Part shown: piece by piece, positions 44,520 through 53,566 of the stretch | Layout of the letters: each line of letters opens with the position of its first letter | Numbering within the stretch: the stretch's first letter is position 1 | From: Paenalicyclobacillus ferrooxydans | Lineage (GTDB): Bacteria > Bacillota > Bacilli > Alicyclobacillales > Alicyclobacillaceae | NCBI RefSeq assembly: GCF_001399675.1 | Contig: NZ_LJCO01000045.1 | Coordinates: forward strand, 62,001-126,000 | DNA: 64,000 nt | Direction: 5' to 3' | Notes under the pieces: model-generated | Told to the model about the DNA's origin: nothing | The model's input: the letters and a program-made list of their open reading frames with translations, nothing else | Databases searched by the model: none | Translations under genes and position numbers: made by a program

Positions 44520-45818
44520 TTAGCTCTGCGTAAATGGTGGTTTCTGAACTCGAGTACGGTCTGGATCTTGAACAAGCACTTGGCACCACCTTCTAGCTCT
44601 TGTAACGGCGTTGTACAGCAATCTCCGATTCATCTCTTCGTTCGGACCAACTTCATAGGGCCACAGAACAATCACACCGTCAAATTCCTGATTTTTAGCC
44701 TGATGAATTGTCATGGCACGGATACTCGACTGTCTTGGCGAACGATACGCACGAATCCTTGTGCAGACATTGATGATCTGCCGGTTGATTTCACGGACCG
44801 TAAACTGTTCGCATCCATTCAGACGATGTTGGTACCGGATCCAACCAAGAAGCTCCCGATACCCAATGGTCCCATCATCATCACGGAAATCTTGAATGTG
44901 AACCGTGGCATTTAGATCGTCTGGAAGTCCGATGCACTTTCTCAATGTTGCCTCTATATCACGTGCCCCAGCTTCCCACTCTATTCGAAAAGGTCCTAAT
45001 GGCTTTCCAACTCTTTTAGGGACAATAGGCTTTTCAGTGAGACGCATCAATACTCCCTGCACATATCGAGAACTAGATAGCCCCGTGGGTGTTAAAATCG
45101 CAACACTTGTCCATTTGTTCCAAGCCAGCGTTCTGGCAGCCACGGATGCTGCATCGTTAGGTCTGAATGTGGACGCAACTCGAAAAGTCGTTCCGTTCTT
45201 GAGTCCTAGCCGAGACCGAAGGCTTTGAGCCGCCGAAAGTAGTGCGATTTCGTGCGTACGATGAATGGTGTCTAGCTCCGTCGTCGCTCCCGCAGTCCGT
45301 AGCCATTCGACCGCCTGATTATGCTCCAGCTCGAAAAGGTCTTGAAAGTGGTCGGCCGCAGCAAAAACGAGAGATCTGCGTGCTAGTGCCTGCAAGATGA
45401 CAAGTCTGCCGCCTCTGCAATCTTGCGACTCATCAACAACAATGATGGGATACGTCTGGGTTGCCCAATGTAGTACGTTGTCATGAGAAAGCAGGATAGC
45501 CGCCAGGCTACACGTCGACTCGTAATCCAGCTCACCCGGCAACGAGCCACCCTCCAAAGCCATCGTAGCCAAGCTGCGCCATCGCTTAACGATCTGCCAC
45601 GCAAAACTGTCAAACGTAAGGCAATCGACTCTGGATTTCGCCTCAGGGATCCTGGTCAACCTGTCCAGCAGCCGGAGTCTAGCTCCATGCATTACTGACA
45701 GTCCCAAAATCCGTTCGTGGGCAGACAGAGGCTGTTGCTGTAATGCACGTCTCAGTTCTTCCACCATCGAATAAGTCTTGCCACTGCCAGCGGGACCTTC
45801 AAAGAACCGTACACTCAT
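44520..45818 (-). CDS. UvrD-like SF1 helicase, GajB-like
   Basis: A 432-residue superfamily-1 helicase, short compared with UvrD. GPAGSGKTYS near residue 8 is Walker A, VVDESQD near 126 is Walker B, and TIHQAKNQEFDGVIVLW near 366 and YNAVTRARRW near 403 are motifs V-VI. The start ATG at 45818 overlaps the stop of the OLD-family gene as ATGA, so the two proteins are made in step. Pairing of an OLD-TOPRIM nuclease with a small UvrD-like helicase is the Gabija arrangement. Sequence-level membership of Gabija is likely but not certain. Confidence 0.82.
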   Translation of the reverse strand: MSVRFFEGPAGSGKTYSMVEELRRALQQQPLSAHERILGLSVMHGARLRLLDRLTRIPEAKSRVDCLTFDSFAWQIVKRWRSLATMALEGGSLPGELDYESTCSLAAILLSHDNVLHWATQTYPIIVVDESQDCRGGRLVILQALARRSLVFAAADHFQDLFELEHNQAVEWLRTAGATTELDTIHRTHEIALLSAAQSLRSRLGLKNGTTFRVASTFRPNDAASVAARTLAWNKWTSVAILTPTGLSSSRYVQGVLMRLTEKPIVPKRVGKPLGPFRIEWEAGARDIEATLRKCIGLPDDLNATVHIQDFRDDDGTIGYRELLGWIRYQHRLNGCEQFTVREINRQIINVCTRIRAYRSPRQSSIRAMTIHQAKNQEFDGVIVLWPYEVGPNEEMNRRLLYNAVTRARRWCQVLVQDPDRTRVQKPPFTQS

Positions 45819-47743
45819 AGTTGCCAAACCTTCACAACGCAGTCATCGGTTGATCTTCCGTCAGATATAAATTGTCCAGTATCGTCTTGGGGATTGCGAA
45901 TCACCCGTATCAGGTTCGAGAACAAGTAATTGGTCCTGTCGATACATTCGACATACGATAAGACTAAACTAGCGAGACTCTCGCACCGCTCATAGTCTCC
46001 TTTGATCCCTGGCCTCTTGGTCTTCAGCCGCTGCAGTATTGAGTCTAGCTCTGCGTCGCAATCGAGAAAGTTTGCAGCCGACGTTGTAGCCTCAGAACTT
46101 GTTGCAATGATGTCACCGATAACGTCCTCAATTGTCCATTTATACGCCCATTGTAAGACCAATTTAGGTGGGTTCTGTAGTCCAACCAATTCATCTACAT
46201 ATGTATCTCCAGCCTCATCTCCATCGACAAGAACCACCACGTCCGAGCGAACATTCGAGATAACTTGATATGTGTCAGACACAGCAGCATCATGCGTAGG
46301 AACTACGCCGACAAGGCAACCGAAATCCCCGTCTTGTTCAGAACCCATGGCCCACCCCTCCTGAATCTCTGCGAAGAACGCCAGGAGTTTGAACCATTCA
46401 AAATCAGTTCGACCTTCGGGAATGAGCACGAATTCATTCATGAGTGCTGCAACGAAGTCTTCACGATTATCACGAAGTAACTTACGAATACTGTTTTTGG
46501 CTGTCTGGTCAAGGGGTTTCTCGAGCAAGGGCCGAGCGTGTAATTGTCCATCTACGTTCTCTACAAATCGAATTTTGGTTGGCTGGTACGACGCCGCTAC
46601 ATGAGGCGAATGACTTGTGATTATACTTTGCTGTGTGACGGCCTGTGCTCTATAGACTAGGCGCCGTTGAACACCAGGGGAGAGATGAAGCTCCGGCTGT
46701 TCAATAGCGAGTGTGAAATTCTGACCTGAATTAGCACGCATTCTTCCGAATTCAAGTAACAACATAAAAATCTGTAGAGACAAAAGTCCGGTCCCTTGAC
46801 GTGCAGCGGGTAGAACGGCCCCGGAATGTGTCTCATAGTGCGGTACTATGGCACTCAGCAACGATTCGCTATCAGTTCCGGTCAACCTCAATTTCAAATC
46901 TGGCGACCTTGGCAAAAGCCTTGCAAATTCGGCACGTATGTGCGAAAAAACTTCTGAAAAGGTCCCTTCCGCATCAAGGGGAGTGGACGGATTGCGAAGA
47001 ATATCACGTTCGGCCATTATAGCGTTAGCCGGAATTCCACCTGATGAAGCGACGAGTCTTCGAAACAATTCTGATCCGAAGGAAATGACCCTATCCCACG
47101 TTCTCGAAACTGGAACAATGAACAAACCAAAATCCGAGAGCAAGCGAGCCGAAACTCGAGTAACCGCATCTTCGTCAAACGGGTCTGTCATTTCGTCATC
47201 ATCATGGAAATATCGGATAAATTCTACCGACAAGCTGTCATGATCAAATCGTGCTGCAAAGCCAAGTTGGGCACATAATAACAGGTTGTCATCTGCCTCA
47301 GCCAATACTTCACCTGTATCGGAATTAAACCATTTTGGTACAGCCCGTCCCATACGAAACCATTCAGAGTGGTAGTTGGGGTCATTCCTGTCAAACCCTG
47401 TAACGGTAGCAATAATGCGTATTCGATCCGCCGGGGCGGGACTACTACCGAAAAAGTCATGTTCCGTCAATTGACGAACCATTCTATCCCGGCCGAGCAC
47501 CATCGATAAGGCATCCAAGATCGTTGATTTTCCACTGTTGTTGGTTCCAATGATCACGTTGTGGTCATCAAACAATACAGTCCCGTTCAGAATGCCTCGG
47601 AAATTTTGGATTTGCAGCTTGGAAACTTGCAAAATATCTGCCCCATTTCCTATAGGACCAATCAATGGATGCAGTGGATATACTCGGGGATAGTATGTTG
47701 GTCCAGTTTTTTGTGTTGCATGCGCCGAGCAGCTAAAAGCCAA
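45815..47743 (-). CDS. OLD-family ATPase-TOPRIM nuclease, GajA-like
   Basis: Up to 642 residues. An ABC/SMC-type ATPase comes first, with GTNNSGKST at 66-74, ARQGTGLLSLQ near 315 and LAIEQPELHLSP at 345-356. A TOPRIM nuclease follows, with PEGRTD (Glu443) and VDGDEAGD (Asp507, Asp509). In Gabija, GajA nicks DNA when nucleotide levels fall, and GajB helps. The start is unsure: the frame opens with TTG at 47743, but a TTG at 47632, just before QVSKLQIQNFRG, fits the family better. Translation couples to the helicase gene. Confidence 0.82.
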   Translation of the reverse strand: MAFSCSAHATQKTGPTYYPRVYPLHPLIGPIGNGADILQVSKLQIQNFRGILNGTVLFDDHNVIIGTNNSGKSTILDALSMVLGRDRMVRQLTEHDFFGSSPAPADRIRIIATVTGFDRNDPNYHSEWFRMGRAVPKWFNSDTGEVLAEADDNLLLCAQLGFAARFDHDSLSVEFIRYFHDDDEMTDPFDEDAVTRVSARLLSDFGLFIVPVSRTWDRVISFGSELFRRLVASSGGIPANAIMAERDILRNPSTPLDAEGTFSEVFSHIRAEFARLLPRSPDLKLRLTGTDSESLLSAIVPHYETHSGAVLPAARQGTGLLSLQIFMLLLEFGRMRANSGQNFTLAIEQPELHLSPGVQRRLVYRAQAVTQQSIITSHSPHVAASYQPTKIRFVENVDGQLHARPLLEKPLDQTAKNSIRKLLRDNREDFVAALMNEFVLIPEGRTDFEWFKLLAFFAEIQEGWAMGSEQDGDFGCLVGVVPTHDAAVSDTYQVISNVRSDVVVLVDGDEAGDTYVDELVGLQNPPKLVLQWAYKWTIEDVIGDIIATSSEATTSAANFLDCDAELDSILQRLKTKRPGIKGDYERCESLASLVLSYVECIDRTNYLFSNLIRVIRNPQDDTGQFISDGRSTDDCVVKVWQL

Positions 47744-47898
47744 CTTTGAAGATTACCAAATATGCCCACATATGCCCGCTTGAGGCTTCTGAACAAACGC
47801 TTCTGAAAGGTCGTGTGAACCGATATCAAACTCGTTTGGAGTAAGTTCAGACCCGATACCTGAGCCTGCAGTCTTGGGTGTTACGACTTTGTTGAAGG

Positions 47899-49197
47899 TT
47901 ATGTGACCCTATCCAGAACTCTGAATAGTGCCGATGCAAGTCCCAGCCACTCCTTTGCTTCTTGTCTGTTCATTTCGTCAAGCCTATGAGCCATTGGATT
48001 TCTGACAGCCATCACCGAGCCACTATATAGAAACATGAATCCAGTCTGTTCACTCGGATCGTCTGAAACTCTGATCGTTGGATTTTGAGCTGAGAAAACA
48101 GTTTGCATCAGTTTACTGCCATCGAGAGCTTTCACTCTGGAATCTGTTTTAACTCGTTGAATCAGTTCGATAAATGTGTCTAAGACAGCTTGACGAAAGT
48201 GCCCATGACTAAACAGATCCCCAGCCCTATGTTGAACAGTAGGGTGCAGTTCGTCCAATTCTCCTTCTGATACGCCAGCAACCAACTCCGTATGATTGAG
48301 CACATTTCCCTCACTTGAGGCAGTGTCTTTATCTCGTTCAACAAACACCACGCCATCTGTGAGGTTGAACGGTGATGATTGATTAGAAATAAAACGTTCG
48401 TCAACAATCTCTGTATCCTGCATTAAAATGACACTCAAGTCACGTGGCAGTTCCTTGTACTCTATTCCGGCGCTTTTGGCCACTAAAGCAGGCACGCTTT
48501 CAACCCAATCAGGGCTTGTCCCATTAAGTTTGATATCACACGTATCGAGGGCATTGCCATCTAGCTCTACCGCAATCCGCTTATCATCTACGTCTACGTT
48601 AATTCCAACAAACCGTCCACGTGTGTCTTCTATGACTACTTCGATACTGGAATCAATCCGTTGCGTGGAGTCCGGGGCATTGTACCCTCGGAGATAATAT
48701 ATCTGCGCCTGTATTTTCGTTCGAAAATACGACAAGTTTTTTGCTCCAAGTGGCATGTGAAGCTCATTGCCATCTTGGTTCTTCATTGGAACTTGGTACA
48801 AATGATAGGGGAATGGCAACTTCCGATATGAGTACACCTGTCCACTGTTTATGTGGTTATAATCAATCTGCCTGCACTGTACCTTCGTTTGTTGAGTGTC
48901 TATTGGCTGGAGCTCTGGAAACTCGACCAAGGAAATGTCGGCTCCACGATTGATCAGGCTGAGCAGTGTTTGAAGTCTCTCAGCGTCCACCGCCACATGA
49001 ATGAACAACACGCTGCCATAGTCGTACGTCTTCGGTTTGCCTAATTTGTCTTCCGTTATTGATCTAGCAAAGAAATGCACCAACTCGAAAACACCTGAGT
49101 CTGGCGTGCGGTTTACCTCCAGACAAAGTTTATACTGGGGGTACGTTCGGATTCGATCTATTAGGGTCGGAAAAGCTTCCTCGAAGGTCTTATACAC
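47899..49197 (-). CDS. Ymh/TIGR02391-type protein with long N-terminal region
   Basis: A 432-residue protein. The last 120 residues fit the Ymh (TIGR02391) family: HFRQAVLDTFIELIQRVK near 312, GSKLMQTVFS near 337, and MAVRNPMAHRLDEM near 392. RNPMAH is an R-x4-H motif of the HEPN type. Ymh-family proteins occur with abortive-infection and restriction genes. The first 300 residues are beta-rich and unfamiliar, and may be the sensing part. It lies between hsdR (86 bases) and the OLD-family gene on the same strand. Confidence 0.72.
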   Translation of the reverse strand: MYKTFEEAFPTLIDRIRTYPQYKLCLEVNRTPDSGVFELVHFFARSITEDKLGKPKTYDYGSVLFIHVAVDAERLQTLLSLINRGADISLVEFPELQPIDTQQTKVQCRQIDYNHINSGQVYSYRKLPFPYHLYQVPMKNQDGNELHMPLGAKNLSYFRTKIQAQIYYLRGYNAPDSTQRIDSSIEVVIEDTRGRFVGINVDVDDKRIAVELDGNALDTCDIKLNGTSPDWVESVPALVAKSAGIEYKELPRDLSVILMQDTEIVDERFISNQSSPFNLTDGVVFVERDKDTASSEGNVLNHTELVAGVSEGELDELHPTVQHRAGDLFSHGHFRQAVLDTFIELIQRVKTDSRVKALDGSKLMQTVFSAQNPTIRVSDDPSEQTGFMFLYSGSVMAVRNPMAHRLDEMNRQEAKEWLGLASALFRVLDRVT

Positions 49198-49283
49198 TGC
49201 GGATCACTCTCTTCTTGGACGTGCTACCCAGACGTGCAAACCATGTAAACCTTGGTTTCGAGAGCGTAGTATGAATATACATC

Positions 49284-52200
49284 TCACGCATCCAGCGGCC
49301 AGTTCTTGTACTGCTCCTTGGCTTGTTCGACGATTGCTTTCGTCAAGAAGCTAAGTTGCTCTGCGCTGACCCTGGCGTCCAACAGCACTTTTTTCACAGA
49401 CAAAGTAACCGAAGACATCACGTTCTGCCGATGTGGCGATGTCCAATCCGGCTGGAATTTCGTCTTCATGGCCCTTACGACCTTGTGTATCAGATCGGCG
49501 ATGAACTCATTCGAGAAGGCATCAGACCTCATTTGTGAAATCACATTGTAAAATGCCACTTCCTCCTCCGACAGTCCTAAGTTCTCTCGTAGCTTTGTTT
49601 CCTCTTCCAACCGTTTCTTCAGCTCTATCATCGCCTGCAGCACGTCTGCAGCTTGGATGACACGAGTGTGGTAGTCTCGAATCGTTTTCTCCAGCAGCTC
49701 CTTGAGAGTCTGGGACATCGCATGGTTTTGCCGGAACACGACTGCTATCTTGTCTTCCAGTAGTTTTTGTAGGAGTTTGAGCCGCAGATCGACATGTTTC
49801 TTCTTCTCCAGTCCCGCAAGAAAGGCGTCATCCAAGATGCTCAAGTCTGGTCGTTCTAGGCCTGCCACTTTGAATAGATCAATGGCTTCCCGAGCAGCCA
49901 GGCTTTCATCAACAAGGCTCTTCAGTTGTTCCTCCAGAGGCTTCTTGCCTGTTCCAGGCCTCGGGCCTTCATTGCCGCCGGATAACTTTCGAATCTGGAC
50001 TTTTAGAATCTCGTACAGTAGAACCTCATTAGCGAAGGGAATTACCTGGTCCAAATGTCGAACCAACTGATGGGCCTTTTCCAAACGTAGTTGTGCCTTG
50101 AGGAAGTCTTCCTGCTTCTCGCCAAACAGTTCATTCACCCGGTTGGCAATCCAGTCATCCCGCTCTACCTTCGGAAGCCCTCGCCAATCTGTAACATCCA
50201 TACCCGTGGGGAAGAATGCTCTCACTTCTGTCAGAGCTGTCGTGAACAATTCCACCGCCCGATCAATTTCAAAAGCCGGCTTCCCTCGTCCGCCGCCTCC
50301 AGTGTATCGCTTGGTTGCTTCTTTCAACGCATCTGCAATTCCAATGAAGTCGACTACGATGCCACCCGCCTTGTTTGGAAACACACGGTTGACCCGAGCA
50401 ATGGCTTGCATCAAGTTATGACCCTTCATCGGTTTATCCACATACAAAATTGATACCGGAGGGGCATCAAATCCCGTCAGCCACATATCCCGGACAATAA
50501 CAAACTTGAGTGGGTGATCGGGATCCTTGAGATTTGCTTTGACCTCTTCCTTTTCCTCGTTGGTTTTGATGTGTGCGTATTGGCTCCCGGATTGGACCTC
50601 TCTCCACGCTTTCGGATCCTTCGACACATCACCTATCATGATGACCTCAACTTGTGGGCATCCCGATACTTTGCGCAGCTCATCGTACAGTGCAACGCAA
50701 ATCTCTCGACTCATACAGACAATCATGGCCTTGTCCTGCGGTGACGCCTTCTCGGAAAAGTGCTCTATGATATCTTTGGCCAGTGTTTCGAGACGCCGCT
50801 GCGTCCCGACAACCCTCTCAAGGGCGGCCCACTTCGCACGATTGCGGTCGATCTCGCTCCCGGATTCCGCACTCTGTATGATTGCTTGATAGTCTTCGTC
50901 AATGTTGGTATTTTGGAGGTCAAGGGGAATGAGCCTGGGTTCATAGTAAATCGGGACCGTTGCGTGATCCTCAACGGATTGGAGCATGTCGTACGTGTGA
51001 ATGATGTTTCCGAAGACCCCCTCGGTGTCCCGGTCCGCAAAGGAAATCGGAGTACCTGTGAAACCGATAAACGACGCATTCGGCAAGGCTGTTTTCAAAT
51101 GTCCGGCAAAACCATCATCTTGGTACTGCGTGCGGTGCGCTTCGTCTGCGATCACGATGACGTTTCTTCGTTCAGACAGGACTGGATGCCTGGACTCCGA
51201 TTCCTTCAATCGGAACTTCTCGATGGTGGAAAACACAATTTGTCCCGATTCATTCTTTAGAAACTGTCGCAGTTCTTCCGCTGAACTAGCCTGGTGAACA
51301 TGGCCGACAAGCGATTTCCCAGCAACAAACGTCTTATAAAGCTGCTCGTCCAAATCAGCTCGATCTACTTGCACCACGATGGTGGGATTCCCCAGTTCGG
51401 GGTGGCGAGAAAGTATCCCGGAAAAGAACAACATGGATATGGATTTTCCGCTGCCCTGCGTATGCCAGATGACTCCGATTTTCCGGTCGCCATCAGGACG
51501 TGTTGCTCGAATTGCCTCTTGGACAGCAAATCGGACGCCGAAGAATTGATGGTACTTGGCACCGATTTTGATAGTTTTCCGGCCATCGTCCATGAACACG
51601 ATAAAATCGTGGATGTAGGCCAGAAGCCGATCTTTTGGAAACAGGCCCTCAATCATCGTTCGCATCGAATTGGCGATGTTGTTGTCTACCGTGCGACCAT
51701 CAATTGATTTCCAAGCTGCGAAGTATTCCAAAGATGCGCCAGGCATCCCATGATAAGTTTGGCCCCCGTCCGAAACCACACAGAAGGCTGTGTAATTGAA
51801 CAACTGTGAGATGTCCGTCATGTAGTTCGTGATTTGAGTGTAGGCATCCTCAACCGTGGCCGCTTCCTTGTACGGGCTCTTCAGTTCGAAAATCACGAGT
51901 GGTATTCCGTTCACATACACAATCATATCTGGGCGGCGGGCCATTCGTCCTTGAATAGGAAGCTGATTCACAATCACAAAATCATTCGACTCAGGATGTT
52001 CCCAATCTACCGGCGTCACGTGGGTATATTCAGTGCTTCCATTCACTTCATGGGCGAAATCGATTCCTTTGACAAGCACCTCGTGAAAACGCTGATTCCG
52101 CTGGTAAAGCGTCAGTCCGTCCACAGTAGTCAGCTGAGAGGCTACATCGGATGTGGGGAGACCGGGATATCTCTGTGACAGGAACTTATGTAATCGATCC

Positions 52201-52325
52201 AAAAGAACAACCTCAGACAGGTCCGTTCGAGTGTATATTTCATGGGCAGGCAAGTGCTCATAGCCAAGGATCTTGAGACGTTCAATTGTCGTTTCCTCAA
52301 AATCAGACTCATACAGCTTAGCCAT
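49284..52325 (-). CDS. hsdR: type I restriction endonuclease subunit HsdR
   Basis: The 1013-residue subunit has a PD-(D/E)xK nuclease at the N-terminus (Asp133, FELK at 146-149), then SF2 translocase motifs GSGKS at 291-295 and DEAHRTQ at 394-400, and VIVRDMWLTGFDAPP near 625. The C-terminal 250 residues are a helical domain that contacts the methylase core. It cuts unmodified DNA far from the recognition site after ATP-driven translocation. It starts 14 bases after hsdS ends. Confidence 0.95.
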   Translation of the reverse strand: MAKLYESDFEETTIERLKILGYEHLPAHEIYTRTDLSEVVLLDRLHKFLSQRYPGLPTSDVASQLTTVDGLTLYQRNQRFHEVLVKGIDFAHEVNGSTEYTHVTPVDWEHPESNDFVIVNQLPIQGRMARRPDMIVYVNGIPLVIFELKSPYKEAATVEDAYTQITNYMTDISQLFNYTAFCVVSDGGQTYHGMPGASLEYFAAWKSIDGRTVDNNIANSMRTMIEGLFPKDRLLAYIHDFIVFMDDGRKTIKIGAKYHQFFGVRFAVQEAIRATRPDGDRKIGVIWHTQGSGKSISMLFFSGILSRHPELGNPTIVVQVDRADLDEQLYKTFVAGKSLVGHVHQASSAEELRQFLKNESGQIVFSTIEKFRLKESESRHPVLSERRNVIVIADEAHRTQYQDDGFAGHLKTALPNASFIGFTGTPISFADRDTEGVFGNIIHTYDMLQSVEDHATVPIYYEPRLIPLDLQNTNIDEDYQAIIQSAESGSEIDRNRAKWAALERVVGTQRRLETLAKDIIEHFSEKASPQDKAMIVCMSREICVALYDELRKVSGCPQVEVIMIGDVSKDPKAWREVQSGSQYAHIKTNEEKEEVKANLKDPDHPLKFVIVRDMWLTGFDAPPVSILYVDKPMKGHNLMQAIARVNRVFPNKAGGIVVDFIGIADALKEATKRYTGGGGRGKPAFEIDRAVELFTTALTEVRAFFPTGMDVTDWRGLPKVERDDWIANRVNELFGEKQEDFLKAQLRLEKAHQLVRHLDQVIPFANEVLLYEILKVQIRKLSGGNEGPRPGTGKKPLEEQLKSLVDESLAAREAIDLFKVAGLERPDLSILDDAFLAGLEKKKHVDLRLKLLQKLLEDKIAVVFRQNHAMSQTLKELLEKTIRDYHTRVIQAADVLQAMIELKKRLEEETKLRENLGLSEEEVAFYNVISQMRSDAFSNEFIADLIHKVVRAMKTKFQPDWTSPHRQNVMSSVTLSVKKVLLDARVSAEQLSFLTKAIVEQAKEQYKNWPLDA

Positions 52326-52339
52326 GAGCTACCATCCCC

Positions 52340-53566
52340 TTAAATTATTGCCTCATCGGTATTCAGATAAATTTCACCAGATAACAGACGAGGTAAGAGA
52401 TTGCCTCGAATGTCATATAGATAACGATTCTCAATTGTATTACTGCGAATCTGCTGAAACCACTCCTTGGTAATCTCCGCAAACCGTATCATTGCCTCGT
52501 GGTCAGGTGCCGGGATTTCAAATTGCAGAAGGGCGCCGACTTGGGCTCGTTGTCTGCCTGAGGTGCCAACCATGCTTTTTATCGCATAGTCCTTGAAGTT
52601 CGGGAACCTTGCCGTGCAGTAAACGAATGCTGGGCAAGCGCTAGATTTGGCACGCAACACCAAAAACTCCGTCGAGCCAAAGGCAATCCCATCTTCCTCC
52701 AAAAAATCCACGTAGGCTGTCTTACCGTTTTCAAGACAGGGCGTAATCCTCGCAAACAGAGTATCACCATTTTGGAATTTTGAGCCTGATGTAAACTGTT
52801 TCATCACCACATCAGCGTCCTGCACACTGAGTGAATTTGTCGACACGGCCTTCATATCGACAAAGGGAATCTCGTATCCCTTTTTCATCGAGATCTTTGG
52901 GTTGATTTCAATTAACTCAGCCAGAGGGACTCGTTCGGGCGATTCTGTATCGATAAACCAGTGTTTGTACGCCGTCATTGCCATGTGTTCGAGCGTTTCA
53001 TTCATACGGCGGTTGAGATCGATTTTGTCGTCAATAACTGCCAAAACAGACGATATCTGTTCTTGTATTTGTATTGGGGGAAGCACGACGGGAAGCTTTT
53101 GTTGGTCAGTGATACTTAAATAAGCCCGAGTCGAACCACTTCCAGCCCAAGCACTCAATACTGCCTGGAATTTTGATGACTGGAAGTAATACATGAGGTA
53201 ACTCGGATTCAGTTGGTTCGTATCCTTCACTCTGTAGTACGTCACCTGCGGGGTTAGCACGGCATATGGAGTATCCAACCCCTGAAGTAAAGCAGTTCGT
53301 CCAAGCGTTCCTTTATGAGTGAGCAATACGTCTCCGTTTTTTGCAAAACCTTTTCTTAAAGCCATAGCCTGTTGTTCACTTATACGTGCGCAACTGTCTA
53401 AGTCCACCCTGTCGTGCTTGATGTCAGACGCCATTAAAAATGGTACTCCGAACTCAACAAAGTCACTGCTTTTTGGATGTATTTCTCCGTGATTTCCATC
53501 TAATGGTCGTTCAATTATGCCGCTCTCTACTAACTCTTCTACAGTCGCTACGTTCCATTTAGCCAT
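52340..53566 (-). CDS. hsdS: type I specificity subunit HsdS
   Basis: A 408-residue protein with two target-recognition domains (residues about 1-150 and 210-360), each followed by a conserved helix. LPPIQIQEQISSVLAVIDDK near 160 is the first spacer helix, and FEIPAPDHEAMIRFAEI near 350 starts the second. These read the two halves of a split DNA target. Its ATG overlaps the hsdM stop by one base (TGATG). No inverted or partial second hsdS was found, so there is no sign of shuffling. Confidence 0.93.
   Translation of the reverse strand: MAKWNVATVEELVESGIIERPLDGNHGEIHPKSSDFVEFGVPFLMASDIKHDRVDLDSCARISEQQAMALRKGFAKNGDVLLTHKGTLGRTALLQGLDTPYAVLTPQVTYYRVKDTNQLNPSYLMYYFQSSKFQAVLSAWAGSGSTRAYLSITDQQKLPVVLPPIQIQEQISSVLAVIDDKIDLNRRMNETLEHMAMTAYKHWFIDTESPERVPLAELIEINPKISMKKGYEIPFVDMKAVSTNSLSVQDADVVMKQFTSGSKFQNGDTLFARITPCLENGKTAYVDFLEEDGIAFGSTEFLVLRAKSSACPAFVYCTARFPNFKDYAIKSMVGTSGRQRAQVGALLQFEIPAPDHEAMIRFAEITKEWFQQIRSNTIENRYLYDIRGNLLPRLLSGEIYLNTDEAII

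Noticed and set aside
52340-53566. Phase-variable hsdS locus
   Set aside because: Only one hsdS gene, with no inverted repeats, partial copies or nearby hsd-type invertase arrangement.
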